From positions 180,464-221,659 of the forward strand of contig BMAT01002135.1 in the NCBI GenBank assembly GCA_019649035.1: a stretch of DNA of 41,196 nt, written 5' to 3'. The stretch is from Elysia marginata. Lineage: Eukaryota; Mollusca; Gastropoda; Plakobranchidae. Position 1 is the stretch's first letter; every line of letters starts with the position of its first letter. Positions 23,001-29,903 of this stretch are shown here, in pieces. The translations under genes were made by a program, and so were the position numbers. The notes beneath the pieces are model-generated. The model was not told the origin of the DNA, did not search any database, and worked only from the letters and a program-made list of their open reading frames with translations.

Positions 23001-24447
23001 TTTTTGGACAACCCTTGCATTTGATGGCTTTTTAGTTTGAATAGTTTCTAATGCATTTTCTACCCTGCCACTTTACAACTTTTGACCACATACTGAAAGT
23101 CAGCGCTGTAACTATAAGATGCTGATTTCCAATATTGAGAAACTAGGAAAGTTCATCTGGCAAAAATAAGTAGCAGTCAAACTGCAATTTTGCTTTCTAG
23201 AAATGGCTCAAATTAAGTACATTTTTTACCTCCCATTATCTTTCAGTTTCATCCCAGCTTAGTCGCATGCTTCCTTGAATCATCCTGTTCTGTTTTGAAA
23301 AATAAAAAAAAACAATTGCGCTGTAAAATGCTTCTTGGGGGAAGTTCTTCAGTTTTTTTATACATTTTTTTTTCCTAACTTAAAAAAGTGAAGCATTCAT
23401 TCTGGGGAAATGCTTCTTTTTTGCAAGCATGGAAAAAAAAATAAAATACATTACTTGCAAAGGGTTGTTCCTGATATAAGGTAACTAAATCCATAACCCT
23501 AAAGTTTTTTGAGCGAATTGGATAAGACTTACATTTAATATTTCTTGTATGTCTTTAGTTACCTTATGTCTGGGGGAAGCCCTTCATTTTTACCCTGACC
23601 ATCATCAATATCGCTTAACTTGACGCTTGTATGGGATGACCCTTTTAGTATATGTAGTCCATGCTTTGGGGGTTTCTTATGTAGTAAACAAATTAACATT
23701 TTTTCTTTGTTTATGATTGCATTACTTGTGCATTATTGTTGAATAACACATTTTTTTTCTCAATTTTTTTTTTTACTTATTTCTTCTCACCCCCAACCCC
23801 TTTCTTCCAACACATGTTATTATGGCTGCGTCATTGACTTCATCTTCATAACATCACTCAACTTAAAAAAACAAACTACCAACAACCAAACTTGCAATAT
23901 ATTTCTAACGGCAATGAATATATCTGGTTTTGTTCATGTGCCAACAAACCTTGCTGGGCCTTGATGCATGAAATGCCTTCTGTGTTTTCCAACTTTAACC
24001 CCTTGGACAAAAACTCTACAACATCATGTGGCCCTTGAATGATGGTTTGTGAAAACCTGCAAACCCCTTTTGAAACACTGACCTGATGTTGGAATTTGCA
24101 TGGCCTATCTACTTGCTTCTGTGATGTTTCCTGGACAACCTAGTAGGATCATGGAAGAGCAGCGCTATCATGGGCGTGGAGGACCAGGCCCCAGCAGTGC
24201 AGGCTATGGAAGTCAGCATGGGTATGCTTACCCTGGAGAGAGCAACTTAGGCTACAGCCACGACCCCTACAAGGGGACACCACCTCCGCCATACGAGGAC
24301 CACTCAAGGTACCATCGGTACCAAGGTCAGCACCACGATCTCGCGGCAGAGTACCCTGGCCTTTATGATCAGCCTGGACACCTAGCTCGCCCACAGCTTC
24401 CTGTTCCCGGCAGCAGTAGCAGCCACTCCTATGCTTACCCTTACTAA
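699..24447 (+). CDS. PROM1: Prominin (CD133-like), 3' half, 12 exons, 5' incomplete
   Basis: Prominins are five-span membrane glycoproteins of microvilli, cilia and photoreceptor discs that bind membrane cholesterol. The exons are 699-787, 2231-2312, 4194-4340, 11086-11157, 12194-12283, 12882-12932, 16092-16172, 17059-17127, 17645-17734, 18088-18209, 20347-20397 and 24147-24447. All have AG/GT borders and the total is exactly 1,245 nt, ending in TAA. The product covers the second large extracellular loop, with a D-C-x-K-N motif and a helical, probably coiled-coil stretch. It carries three sequons (NNT, NAS, NDS). A CKPLSNAL segment matches the conserved CKP region just before TM5. Next comes TM5, starting GFWFSLGW, and a tail with D-T-I-P-L that resembles the vertebrate E-T-I-P-M. 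The tail is about 130 residues, clearly longer than in vertebrates. The signal peptide and TM1-4 lie outside the window. Family assignment is firm; which animal paralogue it is cannot be told, so the symbol is by family. Confidence 0.9.
788..2230 (+). other. Prominin intron
   Basis: AT-rich and unremarkable, with long T tracts near 1580-1665. No exon, transposon or RNA gene was recognised. Confidence 0.6.
2231..2312 (+). CDS. PROM1: Prominin exon 2 (conserved loop cysteine)
   Basis: The acceptor is ...attttttcag and the donor is CAG|gtgcat. One base completes the Gln codon, then 27 codons follow, starting D-C-Q-K-N. This matches the D-C-K-K-N type motif in the second extracellular loop of vertebrate prominins, whose Cys is probably in a loop disulfide. 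The exon continues with FSALNLDDIVNLDEILDLQ, an acidic helical stretch. Confidence 0.88.
2313..4193 (+). other. Prominin intron with a dispersed-repeat copy
   Basis: Mostly featureless AT-rich sequence. Bases 3286-3350 belong to a sequence seen again near 4929 and 10741. A stretch near 3590-3625, including GAAGCTTAGAAA, has a likely partner near 5070-5115. Confidence 0.5.
4194..4340 (+). CDS. PROM1: Prominin exon 3 (second extracellular loop)
   Basis: A long T-rich tract precedes the acceptor (tttttag). The donor is CAG|gtttgt. The 49 codons are in phase 0 at both ends. The peptide starts ELNKKIAELKKATFNIP and ends F-Q-D-Y-F-D-Q, placed like the M-N-Y-D-S-Y-L-A-Q segment of vertebrate prominin-1. 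It lacks stops and has higher GC than the flanking introns. Confidence 0.88.
6024..7196 (+). mobile_element. Decayed mariner-type (Tc1/mariner) element with both inverted ends
   Basis: The left end at 6024 (tacgaggacttttggaagtt) and the reverse complement of the right end near 7166-7195 (gagccgtccaaaaagtaata) share a diverged terminal inverted repeat of about 28 bp. Both ends are followed by ATTGGAAA/ATAGGAAA-like sequence. Between them are pieces of a plus-strand mariner transposase in shifting frames. A catalytic-region motif D-D-E-T at 6310-6321 has a TGA where Trp is expected. P-K-G-Q-x-V-N lies near 6439-6459, W-D-L-I-P-H-P-P at 6871-6894 and Y-G-P-L-K near 6918-6932. The length of about 1.17 kb is close to a full mariner. 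Stops and frameshifts mean it cannot make a transposase. Confidence 0.78.
7937..8110 (+). repeat. CT-rich satellite with pure (CT)n core
   Basis: It begins as a short imperfect minisatellite (CTCTCTCTGGCTCCCTCCGT-like units) and becomes pure (CT)n at about 8044-8072. Overlapping open frames on both strands are low-complexity artefacts of this repeat. Confidence 0.92.
8515..8587. other. Intronic inverted repeat, about 21-bp arms, pre-miRNA-sized
   Basis: The left arm at 8515-8536 (TGCCCT..AATCAAAGTGCA) pairs with the right arm at 8568-8587 (TGCACTTTGATT..AGGGCA). The inner 12 bp pair perfectly and the outer 6 bp pair again after a small internal mismatch. Further partial pairing extends into the 31-base loop. 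The total is about 73 bases. It may be a hairpin RNA or the relic of a small transposon; I do not recognise a known miRNA. Confidence 0.5.
8719..9024. mobile_element. TTAA-flanked MITE (piggyBac-like target site)
   Basis: The element at 8723-9020 is flanked on both sides by TTAA (8719-8722, 9021-9024). Its ends are inverted repeats: left CTCTTAGTATaaGGGG, right (reverse complement) CTCTTAGTATgctGGGG. Inside, two related blocks of about 80 bp (8739-8818 and 8880-8960) share CACCT-ATGTG, GTACCAAAATA and CATTTCAT/CACTTCAT motifs. No transposase is encoded, so it is non-autonomous. TTAA duplication is typical of piggyBac-type elements; family assignment is inference. Confidence 0.72.
11086..11157 (+). 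CDS. PROM1: Prominin exon 4 (second extracellular loop)
   Basis: The acceptor is ctgtatcttcctcag and the donor is AAG|gtagcc. It has 24 codons, phase 0 to 0, starting LNKELTNVPLNSVADVLDGL. It follows a 6.7-kb intron that contains a mariner relic and a MITE. The adjoining peptide continues the amphipathic helical pattern of exon 3. Confidence 0.85.
11158..12193 (+). other. Prominin intron with assembly gap
   Basis: It contains an N run at 11385-11471 followed by a poly-A tract. The rest is AT-rich without recognisable features. Confidence 0.6.
11385..11471. other. Assembly gap (87 N)
   Basis: 87 unknown bases, immediately followed by about 25 A at 11472-11496. A homopolymer at the edge is a likely reason for the gap. 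It is inside an intron and does not break the prominin frame. Confidence 0.99.
12194..12283 (+). CDS. PROM1: Prominin exon 5 (coiled-coil-like loop segment)
   Basis: The acceptor is ttcttatcctcag and the donor is ATG|gtaggt. It has 30 codons, phase 0 to 0, starting SGEEKEILQQNALKLRELQN. Leucines spaced three or four apart among charged residues suggest a coiled coil, as expected for the middle of the second extracellular loop. Confidence 0.88.
12284..12881 (+). other. Prominin intron
   Basis: AT-rich sequence between exons 5 and 6. No repeat or exon was recognised. Confidence 0.6.
12882..12932 (+). CDS. PROM1: Prominin exon 6 (small loop exon with N-glycosylation sequon)
   Basis: The acceptor is ttattattgcag and the donor is AAG|gtaggt. 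This 51-nt exon has 17 codons, phase 0 to 0, TNLNNTMKEIQKNSNLK. The N-N-T sequon fits an extracellular location. Its length is a multiple of three, so skipping it would keep the frame. Confidence 0.85.
13894..14058 (+). repeat. 28-bp minisatellite, about 6 copies
   Basis: Successive units begin CTCATTTT (13894, then about every 27-29 bases), followed by AAGGTTT/GAGGGTC and AC..AAAACR. The copies differ by several substitutions and small indels, so the array is not recent. Confidence 0.85.
14381..14740 (+). repeat. Tandem duplication of a block of about 190 bp
   Basis: Copy 1 is 14381-14567 and copy 2 is 14582-14740. Shared landmarks in order are AAATCCTGTTTC, CCTCTTTA, GGGAATTTTGCTC, AAACATTCAAGT, GCGAGCTGAGT and AGATCTAAG. 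Copy 2 lacks roughly 25-30 bases present in copy 1. No coding sense is seen. Confidence 0.85.
14768..14847. repeat. GC-rich inverted repeat
   Basis: CCTGGGACAGTTTTGTT at 14768-14784 pairs with AACAGGACTGTCCCAGG at 14831-14847, with 15 of 17 positions matching and the outer 11 perfect. It lies in a locally GC-rich stretch that stands out from the surrounding intron. Confidence 0.75.
15866..16050 (+). repeat. Direct repeat pair (about 60 bp each)
   Basis: TTTTTAGAGATGGCTTGTAC near 15869 and TTTTTGGAAATGGCTTGTAC near 15989 start two blocks that also share GTTGGCASCTCTG. The offset is about 120 bases. Confidence 0.7.
16092..16172 (+). CDS. PROM1: Prominin exon 7 (loop segment, sequon NAS)
   Basis: The acceptor is ctacatcttgtag and the donor is GAG|gtaagc. 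It has 27 codons, phase 0 to 0, starting ADLTLLIKHMNASQKAFNDD. It carries an N-A-S sequon in an otherwise helical, charged segment, consistent with the neighbouring loop exons. Confidence 0.86.
16173..17058 (+). other. Prominin intron
   Basis: AT-rich with homopolymer tracts near 16300 and 16345. No other feature was recognised. Confidence 0.6.
17059..17127 (+). CDS. PROM1: Prominin exon 8 (loop segment, sequon NDS)
   Basis: The acceptor is ccctaatccacag and the donor is GAG|gtttgt. It has 23 codons, phase 0 to 0, starting EITKLANSISKEANDSVKFV. The N-D-S sequon sits about 15 residues before the conserved Cys-Lys-Pro of exon 9. Vertebrate prominin-1 also has Asn-linked sites before this region. 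Confidence 0.86.
17128..17644 (+). other. Prominin intron
   Basis: T-rich sequence between exons 8 and 9. Nothing further was seen. Confidence 0.6.
17645..17734 (+). CDS. PROM1: Prominin exon 9 (conserved CKP segment before TM5)
   Basis: The acceptor is ttcttgggtcatcag and the donor is CTG|gtgagt. It has 30 codons, phase 0 to 0. The A-R-C-K-P-L-S-N-A-L start and S-V-C-I-L-V-L-R-P-L end line up with the A-S-C-K-P ... F-L-C ... I-D-P-L segment that precedes the fifth membrane helix in vertebrate prominins. Both cysteines are kept. This exon and exon 10 are the strongest family markers in the window. Confidence 0.92.
17927..18028 (+). CDS. Candidate alternative 3' end of prominin, stopping before TM5
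   Basis: A good acceptor (atctgtctctaatcag) ends at 17926. In phase 0, directly continuing exon 9, it opens 33 codons and a TGA: TKKLDKQKNDTMDHHGNLNS and on to S-N-K-P-F-P. The segment is richer in GC than the flanking intron and looks codon-like. It ends 59 bases before exon 10, so the simplest model is an alternative 3' splice site that extends exon 10 upstream. Use of it would stop translation before TM5 and the cytoplasmic tail, or expose the RNA to nonsense-mediated decay. No AATAAA follows closely, which argues against a separate terminal exon. This is inference from sequence alone. Confidence 0.4.
   Translation, partial: TKKLDKQKNDTMDHHGNLNSAELTKSFSNKPFP
18088..18209 (+). CDS. PROM1: Prominin exon 10 (TM5 and start of cytoplasmic tail)
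   Basis: The acceptor is ttggtcatcttcag and the donor is CC|gtgagt. Forty codons plus two bases. It encodes NGFWFSLGWCLIFSIPCLVF and on through A-V-L-L, the fifth membrane helix, then the basic S-S-Q-Y-R-R-E-H-K-Y that keeps the tail in the cytosol. This matches the L-F-W-F-G-I-G-K ... K-Y-Y-R-R arrangement of vertebrate prominins. The two leftover bases are completed by exon 11 to give Pro. Confidence 0.93.
18210..20346 (+). other. Prominin intron
   Basis: AT-rich sequence with no recognised exon or repeat. Short open frames near 18555 and 18800 lack splice or codon support. Confidence 0.55.
20347..20397 (+). CDS. PROM1: Prominin exon 11 (cytoplasmic tail)
   Basis: The acceptor is cttatccaaaacccag and the donor is AG|gttagt. 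It is 51 nt, phase 2 to 2, giving N-Y-L-M-Y-G-G-P-N-P-D-T-I-P-L-T. The D-T-I-P-L stretch resembles the E-T-I-P-M in the vertebrate prominin-1 tail, which supports the joint to exon 12. Because the phase is the same at both ends, skipping this exon keeps the frame. The shortness makes it less certain than its neighbours. Confidence 0.78.
20398..24143 (+). other. Prominin intron containing a mariner relic
   Basis: It holds a degenerate mariner fragment (about 22325-23018) and a short GATA/GATG tract near 21098-21114. A microexon-like segment at 21641-21672 has a good acceptor and donor, but entered in the available phase it stops after Q-Q-Y. Confidence 0.5.
22325..23018 (+). mobile_element. 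Second decayed mariner-type transposase fragment
   Basis: Plus-strand pieces of a mariner transposase appear in shifting frames. D-[stop]-T-W-V-H-H is at 22351-22371, where the Glu codon has become TAG. Further pieces are W-K-H-P-S-S at 22403-22420, K-V-M-V-T-V-F-W-D-A at 22458-22487, L-N-R-L-R-E-V-I at 22557-22580, L-A-P-T-D-F-H-M-F-G-P at 22729-22761 and A-V-Q-Q-W-L-K-N-L-D from 22803. The right end near 23000-23018 (tttttggacaacccttgca) looks like a mariner terminus. I could not find the left end, so it is probably 5' truncated or too diverged. Confidence 0.75.
24147..24447 (+). CDS. PROM1: Prominin exon 12 (Tyr/Pro-rich cytoplasmic tail, stop)
   Basis: The acceptor is the tandem ...cctagtag. 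The first base completes an Arg codon, then 99 codons precede TAA. The peptide starts IMEEQRYHGRGGPGPSSAGY. It is low-complexity, with 14 tyrosines plus many Pro, Gly and His. It contains G-T-P-P-P-P-Y-E-D, a PPxY motif of the kind bound by WW domains. Y-A-Y-P occurs twice and Y-A-Y-P-Y is the C-terminus. GC content is far above the surrounding introns and the frame is fully open. Tyrosines in the human prominin-1 tail are Src-family kinase targets; similar use here is only a possibility. Confidence 0.82.
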
Positions 24448-25460
24448 TCACCCTCCCCCCTTTCCCCTCAACCTACCTCCTACACAGCAACATGCATGCA
24501 GATGCAATAAGCTCTATCTCACACCCGTAAGTAGGTGAACTAAGCACACTTGCTGTTGAATGGTCCACTCAGTTGTTTACTCCATAATTTGGCCTTAAAG
24601 AACCACAATTTTAATTCCATTTTGCTTTAGGTGCCTTTATTTATAGTCCTTTTTGTTCATTCCTGTTTTTTTTTTGTCTTTTTTTTAGTTTCCAACTTTG
24701 CTTCATGTAACAGTTTGACATAAATTGGAGCAAGGTTCTTTAGTTTAAATTCATTTTAATTAAACTTTTCTTAACTTTTTTTTCATTTTTAATTCTTAAC
24801 TCTTAATGGATGCTAATCAACATCTTTTATCTTAAAAGTTTCTTTTATTTGTGGTTCCTTAAGTCTTTTTTTTTGTGTGTGTGTTCTAATTCTTTGGCAC
24901 AATAATTCACGGTCGTTTTGATCAATTTGTTACTTCCTGAAAACTACGGTTCTGAAAGATGAAAAGCAATTATCTTTAATATATCAGGCTGAAAAAAAAA
25001 ATTTTTGAAGAGATGGATTTGTTTTAATTGTAAGTTGTTTGTAGTAAATATTAAATTGGTTGGATCCTTTTGCTGAAGGAAAAAGGAAAAAAGAAAAATG
25101 CAATTTGAATTGGCAAGCAAAACTAAAAATGTACTTTTGTTTCCTGTAAATATAAATATATTTATATCTGAAGATATGCAGCCCTCTCGTAAAATAAGTC
25201 CACGTGGCATTTTATATCAAAGGTCCAAATCTTTTCCTAAAAGTTGTACTGTAAGTTTATGATGTGTTTTGTCATATGGGACCATAAATATATTTGAACA
25301 ATTGAAAACGCTGGCTGGAAAGAATACATTTACCTAAAAAAGTTGTTGTCGATTGCTTTAAATTCTCTAAAATGTATTTATCTTTATTTTCTTGGGGGTG
25401 TTGGTTCTCTATGACTCTCCATCTTGAAAATTTGAAAATGCAATAAATTGACTCAATAAG
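24448..25460 (+). other. Probable 3' UTR of the main prominin transcript
   Basis: A pyrimidine-rich stretch follows the TAA. The first AATAAA downstream is at 25442-25447 and a second is at 25505-25510, giving a UTR of about 1 kb. The region is T-rich and has no convincing ORF. The exact cleavage site cannot be seen. Confidence 0.5.
25442..25447 (+). promoter_or_regulatory. Poly(A) signal AATAAA for the prominin exon-12 transcript
   Basis: This is the first canonical hexamer after the stop at 24445-24447. A T-rich stretch follows within about 25 bases. Another AATAAA lies at 25505. Confidence 0.45.
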
Positions 25461-25809
25461 CAGGTTTTTCTCTGCCTTAAATGTTCGAATAGGAGCTTTC
25501 AAAGAATAAATTGATTTCATAATGTCAAAATTCTTCAACTCTACTAATGTGTGAGAGCTGTACACAAATAATAATACATGTAATAAGTTTTTCATTAGCA
25601 GAATCCATTTCACTGACATAAATTTTGCTAATTGTACTATAATTATTTTTTCCTTTATGGGACATTTTACCTTTTAAAAAATTTTTTCAGGGTTTTTAAA
25701 AGCTGGGATCAAGACAGGGTTCATCTGAGTGTGCTGTTCACTTCCTCCTTTGCTCTAACCTATAGCTTCACTAGAATGATCAGACTGCTATAAATATTGC
25801 TTTTTATGC

Positions 25810-26072
25810 AACTTGATGAGTCTTGTTTAAGCTAAAAAGCAATGCTTTACCAGCCAATTAGCAACTTGATGAGCTTTATTTCTAACCCAAAAGTAATGCT
25901 TTTCAAGCCAATTAGCAAACCTTGTTTCTAACCTAAAAATAATGCTTTACAAGCATGTTAATGAGCCTTATTTCTAGCCTAAAAGAAGTGCTTTACAGGC
26001 AGTTGGTAAATCTTGTTTAGCCTAAATATGAAGCTTTACAAGCGATGATGAGCCTTATTTAACCTAAATTGG
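25810..26072 (+). repeat. Degenerate tandem repeat, unit about 40-54 bp, 5-6 copies
   Basis: The recurring order is AACTTGATGAG, CTTTATTTCTAACC, AAAA-TAATGCTTTAC-AAGC and CAATTAGC. The first two units keep the full order and later ones lose parts of it, so unit length shrinks along the array. Confidence 0.8.
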
Positions 26073-27197
26073 TGGCAGGGTTTACTTTTTCTTGTAGCCT
26101 CTCATAAATGTATATATCTAAGTCTAGCATGTTGGACTCAGCATTGAAATAGCTAGCTTATATTAATATTATTCAATTTCAAGGGTTAGGCCATGCAGAA
26201 AGGAGTTTTGTAAAAAAAATTTTTTTTAGCTTTTATAGTGTTTCTGATATAATTTTTAGTGAGCTGTTTCAAATGAAATTTAGGGATCAAATCGTTTATT
26301 TGACTCGAGCACAATAAGATCTTGCAACTTAAGTTTGGTTTTTCGCACTTGAGTTCATGTTATAAAATTTTTCTTTTTAAAATTCTGCTTCAGTCAAAAT
26401 TTGTTTCTTTAAGTAGCAAAATTTGTGTACAGCAATTTTTGCTTTGTTTCTGTCTTAGAGACCATAGGAGAATAGAAGAATATAAAACTATACTCAAGCA
26501 ATGCATTAAGTAGTAGCATAGCAATAGGGTGTTTTTTTTCCTTGTGTATTATTTTAGAGACATTAGAGATTAAATCATCAATGTTTAAAAGTTTTAAGAT
26601 AGCAATAACAATATTAGGACTTGTAATATTTTAGGAAATAAAATACTACTACTAATAATAATAGTGTTAATAATAATCTTTATGTAAAGTTAGCAAAAAG
26701 GCTGAAGAATAATTTTTTTCACCAGTAGTCTGAACTGGGAATGTACAGGTGACATATTTCAGTTGCTGAATTCTTTTTGTGCTTGAAAAAATGTAACAAT
26801 TTGATGAAATCTTCCCAGACAAAGAATGGTTACGATTGGGTTGTTTTTTTATTATTACTGCGAGATGAAAAGTCCCAAATTACTAATATTGCTACTCGAA
26901 TTTTAGCAGTCAACTATGCACTTATTCTCTTTCTATCTTCATAAACACTTATGACCAGTCAAGATGGATTAATGACAAACCTTCTGAAAAATACTAAAGA
27001 CTAAAACCATTCTTCTTCTAACACTGTTTTCTATCTGAAGCCACGTATATTTTTATTTTTGGAAGAGTTAAGTAATACAGCTGTATTCAAAGTCCGTAAC
27101 CGTAACTTAGGCAAATTCATGTTTTGTTTCCTTTGATATGCTCCTTAATGTAAAATTCCAATCATCTCATGTATTTTCCTTTTATGCATTTTTACAG

Positions 27198-27213
27198 GAG
27201 GACCGAATGGTGA
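27198..27213 (+). CDS. Weak candidate alternative last exon of prominin (ends RTEW)
   Basis: A T-rich tract and ttttacag give a good acceptor at 27197. Entered in phase 2, as exons 10 and 11 both require, it encodes R-T-E-W and then TGA. Phase 0 stays open for about 70 codons (EDRMVTPEPTTDL start), which could instead be a piece of something else. No nearby AATAAA was seen. Confidence 0.15.
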
Positions 27214-29875
27214 CCCCTGAACCAACTACCGACCTAATTCTGGCAGTCGAAGAAAACGTCAAGTTATTATCTACTGAAATTCATCTTTTTGAATCAAATA
27301 GTGCTGAAAATCAACATCACCCGCTGCCTTTTTTTTTAATTATCAGTTTATCAGAAAAGTTGTGGCCTTGCCTCCACCCAGCATTTTTATTTCAAAACAC
27401 AAATACATAGAACAAAAGTGAATTTATTTTTCAAATGTATTGCATGAACAAAAGCCTTATCCTAAAGAATGCGTAGCTTGTTTTCAGTACATTTTAATTT
27501 CCCAGCACTGGTATCTCACCATTTTAGCTATGGAAGGATACTGCTACTCTACCCTATTAACAAAACTTCAACACAAACGATAGGCTATACTTCATGTAAA
27601 TTTACATTATCTGAACTGAGCCATTCTGTGTCTATTGTGTTACAAATATTTTTCGAACATGAAGCCCAGGGGGCTTTTTAGTTTCTTTGGTTTCAAGCTT
27701 GGACTAAGGGTGTGAGATCTAACGGACCTGCCACCCTTGCAGCATTCTTTGAAATGAAGTCAAATTCTTTTGCATTTGTGAATTTTTTTTCTTTTGCGAG
27801 GATGGCAGGTCTATCATCATTTTATCATTTTGTACTTTATTTGTTATGGTTTTGTCACATTCTTTTATTGCTCTCAACTTATCAGTCAAGTTTCTCTATA
27901 TATATTGTTTGATGTGATTCTCATGTGTCTCTTATTTAACCAGAGCTTTATTTCTAACATTTTTTTTGCTCTTTCCACTACTTTTTCTTTTCTTTGTAAA
28001 AGTAAGATTATTTGAAATCCATGACAATCTCATCTGAAAAAAAATGTAACGGCTTAAAGGAAGTCAATAGAAAATCCTCACTGTGATACAATGATCATAG
28101 GATTTCGCAACCAAACGCAAGTGCATATCCTTTCAGTAGCAAGTAAATATAACAGAATAAGTAATATTTGCAATCATTTCAAATATTTTAGTTTGAGGTC
28201 TACGCAATACCATACAATATTTGACATCTGTATGAAACTCAAGTAAACTGGCAAAATATGTGTGTGTGCCCAAACGACAGAAGTAGTACAGCTATGAGGT
28301 TGGTTTTTTTTTAGAATTCAAGTTTTTGTAAAAATATTTTCAATCGTATAAAAAGATTGCAATTAGAATTAGGTTTTCTGGATTTTTTTCCTTCTCATTT
28401 TTGTGGCCTTTTAAAAAAAATTTTTATTATTTCCATTCTCAGTTTATTATCAGTTGCTGATTTTCAAATGTTAAGATTATGCTTATAAGAATTTTTGTGC
28501 TTGTCAGAAAAAGAAATACGTTGAAGTTTGTGGCCTCTGTATGCTTCTTCTTCTGATCTTTTTCTATTGTCAAACATTACAAGATGTTAAGCCAAACAGA
28601 TTTTTTTTCTAATTTTTTTTTTGTTTTAAATCATCAATTGATATCAAGAGATTTGGCAAAAGAAGCTTGCATTCATTTTCGACGAAAGAAGGCACAGGAT
28701 GTCAAAACCAAAACTTTTATTGTGTGATTATCTAAAAATGGTTTGTGTTTTGTGCAATGCAATAGTTATACGCAGTGTTAATTGTTTGAAACTTTTTATT
28801 TTTGTCCCTGGTTTACAATTTTGATTTGGTTTGTAAACTTCAGATGTTGACTTTTTAGGAAATTTCCTCAAAATGTGGGCTCTTGTGGACATTTTTTAAA
28901 AATTTCTTTTTGAAGACCTTTTGTTAGTATATGATTTTTGATTCAGATGAACAAACTTTAGAAGAAAAAAAAGTGTTTTTGGTGCCTTTTAAATTCTTTT
29001 TTTTTTTTTGCACATTTTGTTTGGACTTCAGTGAACATAAGTTGTTTACAGTCATTGCCTGTTTTGCTTAGTGTTACTCAAAGTCTCAACAATGAACTTG
29101 TATACTTAGTTTAACAAACACAGAAGACATTGTTCATTGCAAAGATCTCAGATGTGTTCCTGACATTCTTTGCCACTAGGTTATTGTTTTGTGCTGGACT
29201 TTCACAACCAAGGTAAATGGTAACTATTTGTTGTGTCTCAAACGAACTTTTTTCCCTACTAGATCTATTCCCTACTTCTACTACCACACACGTTTTTGTA
29301 ACTGTGCCTTCCTGTTTGATTATATCTCAGGTACATTTATCACCAGTGTTCTTCTATCTGAATCTTTTTTCTTTTTTTTTTTTCTGTTGTTTATTTGTTT
29401 TTGTGTCACATACGTTTGATAAAAAGGTAAGAAGGAAAACATGGGAATGATTCCAGATTATGAATCATGACACAACTTGCTTAGCAAAAAAACAAAAAAC
29501 AAAAGAGGAGAAAAATCATTTTGATTTTGAATATTTTTCAGATTTAAAGTTAAGTTTCTCTAGTTGCATTTCTTTCTTTTTTTAAAACTTTGTCATAATT
29601 AGGCCTGTTTAAAAAAAAAAAAGAACCTTAGTTTCTGTGTGATTCATGCATACATTTCCTTTTTTTTTTTGATAATGGTCCCTGTGTATTCTTTTTTCAC
29701 CCACATGTTTTACCCTGTGATTGCATCATACAAACATACACAAAAAACATAAGAAAATTCAACATCTAGCTAGCGCAAACCATTTCTCTAAATGGCAAGA
29801 ACATAGCAAGGAAAAAATATTGTTTGCAACATTGAATTTGGATGGAAGAGATGCTAGATGGGTGAAGATCCAACA

Positions 29876-29903
29876 CCCCCCCCCCCCTTCTCTCTCTCTC
29901 TCC
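29876..29903 (+). repeat. Poly-C (12) followed by (TC)n
   Basis: Twelve C at 29876-29887, then TTCTCTCTCTCTCTCC. Simple low-complexity sequence. Confidence 0.9.
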
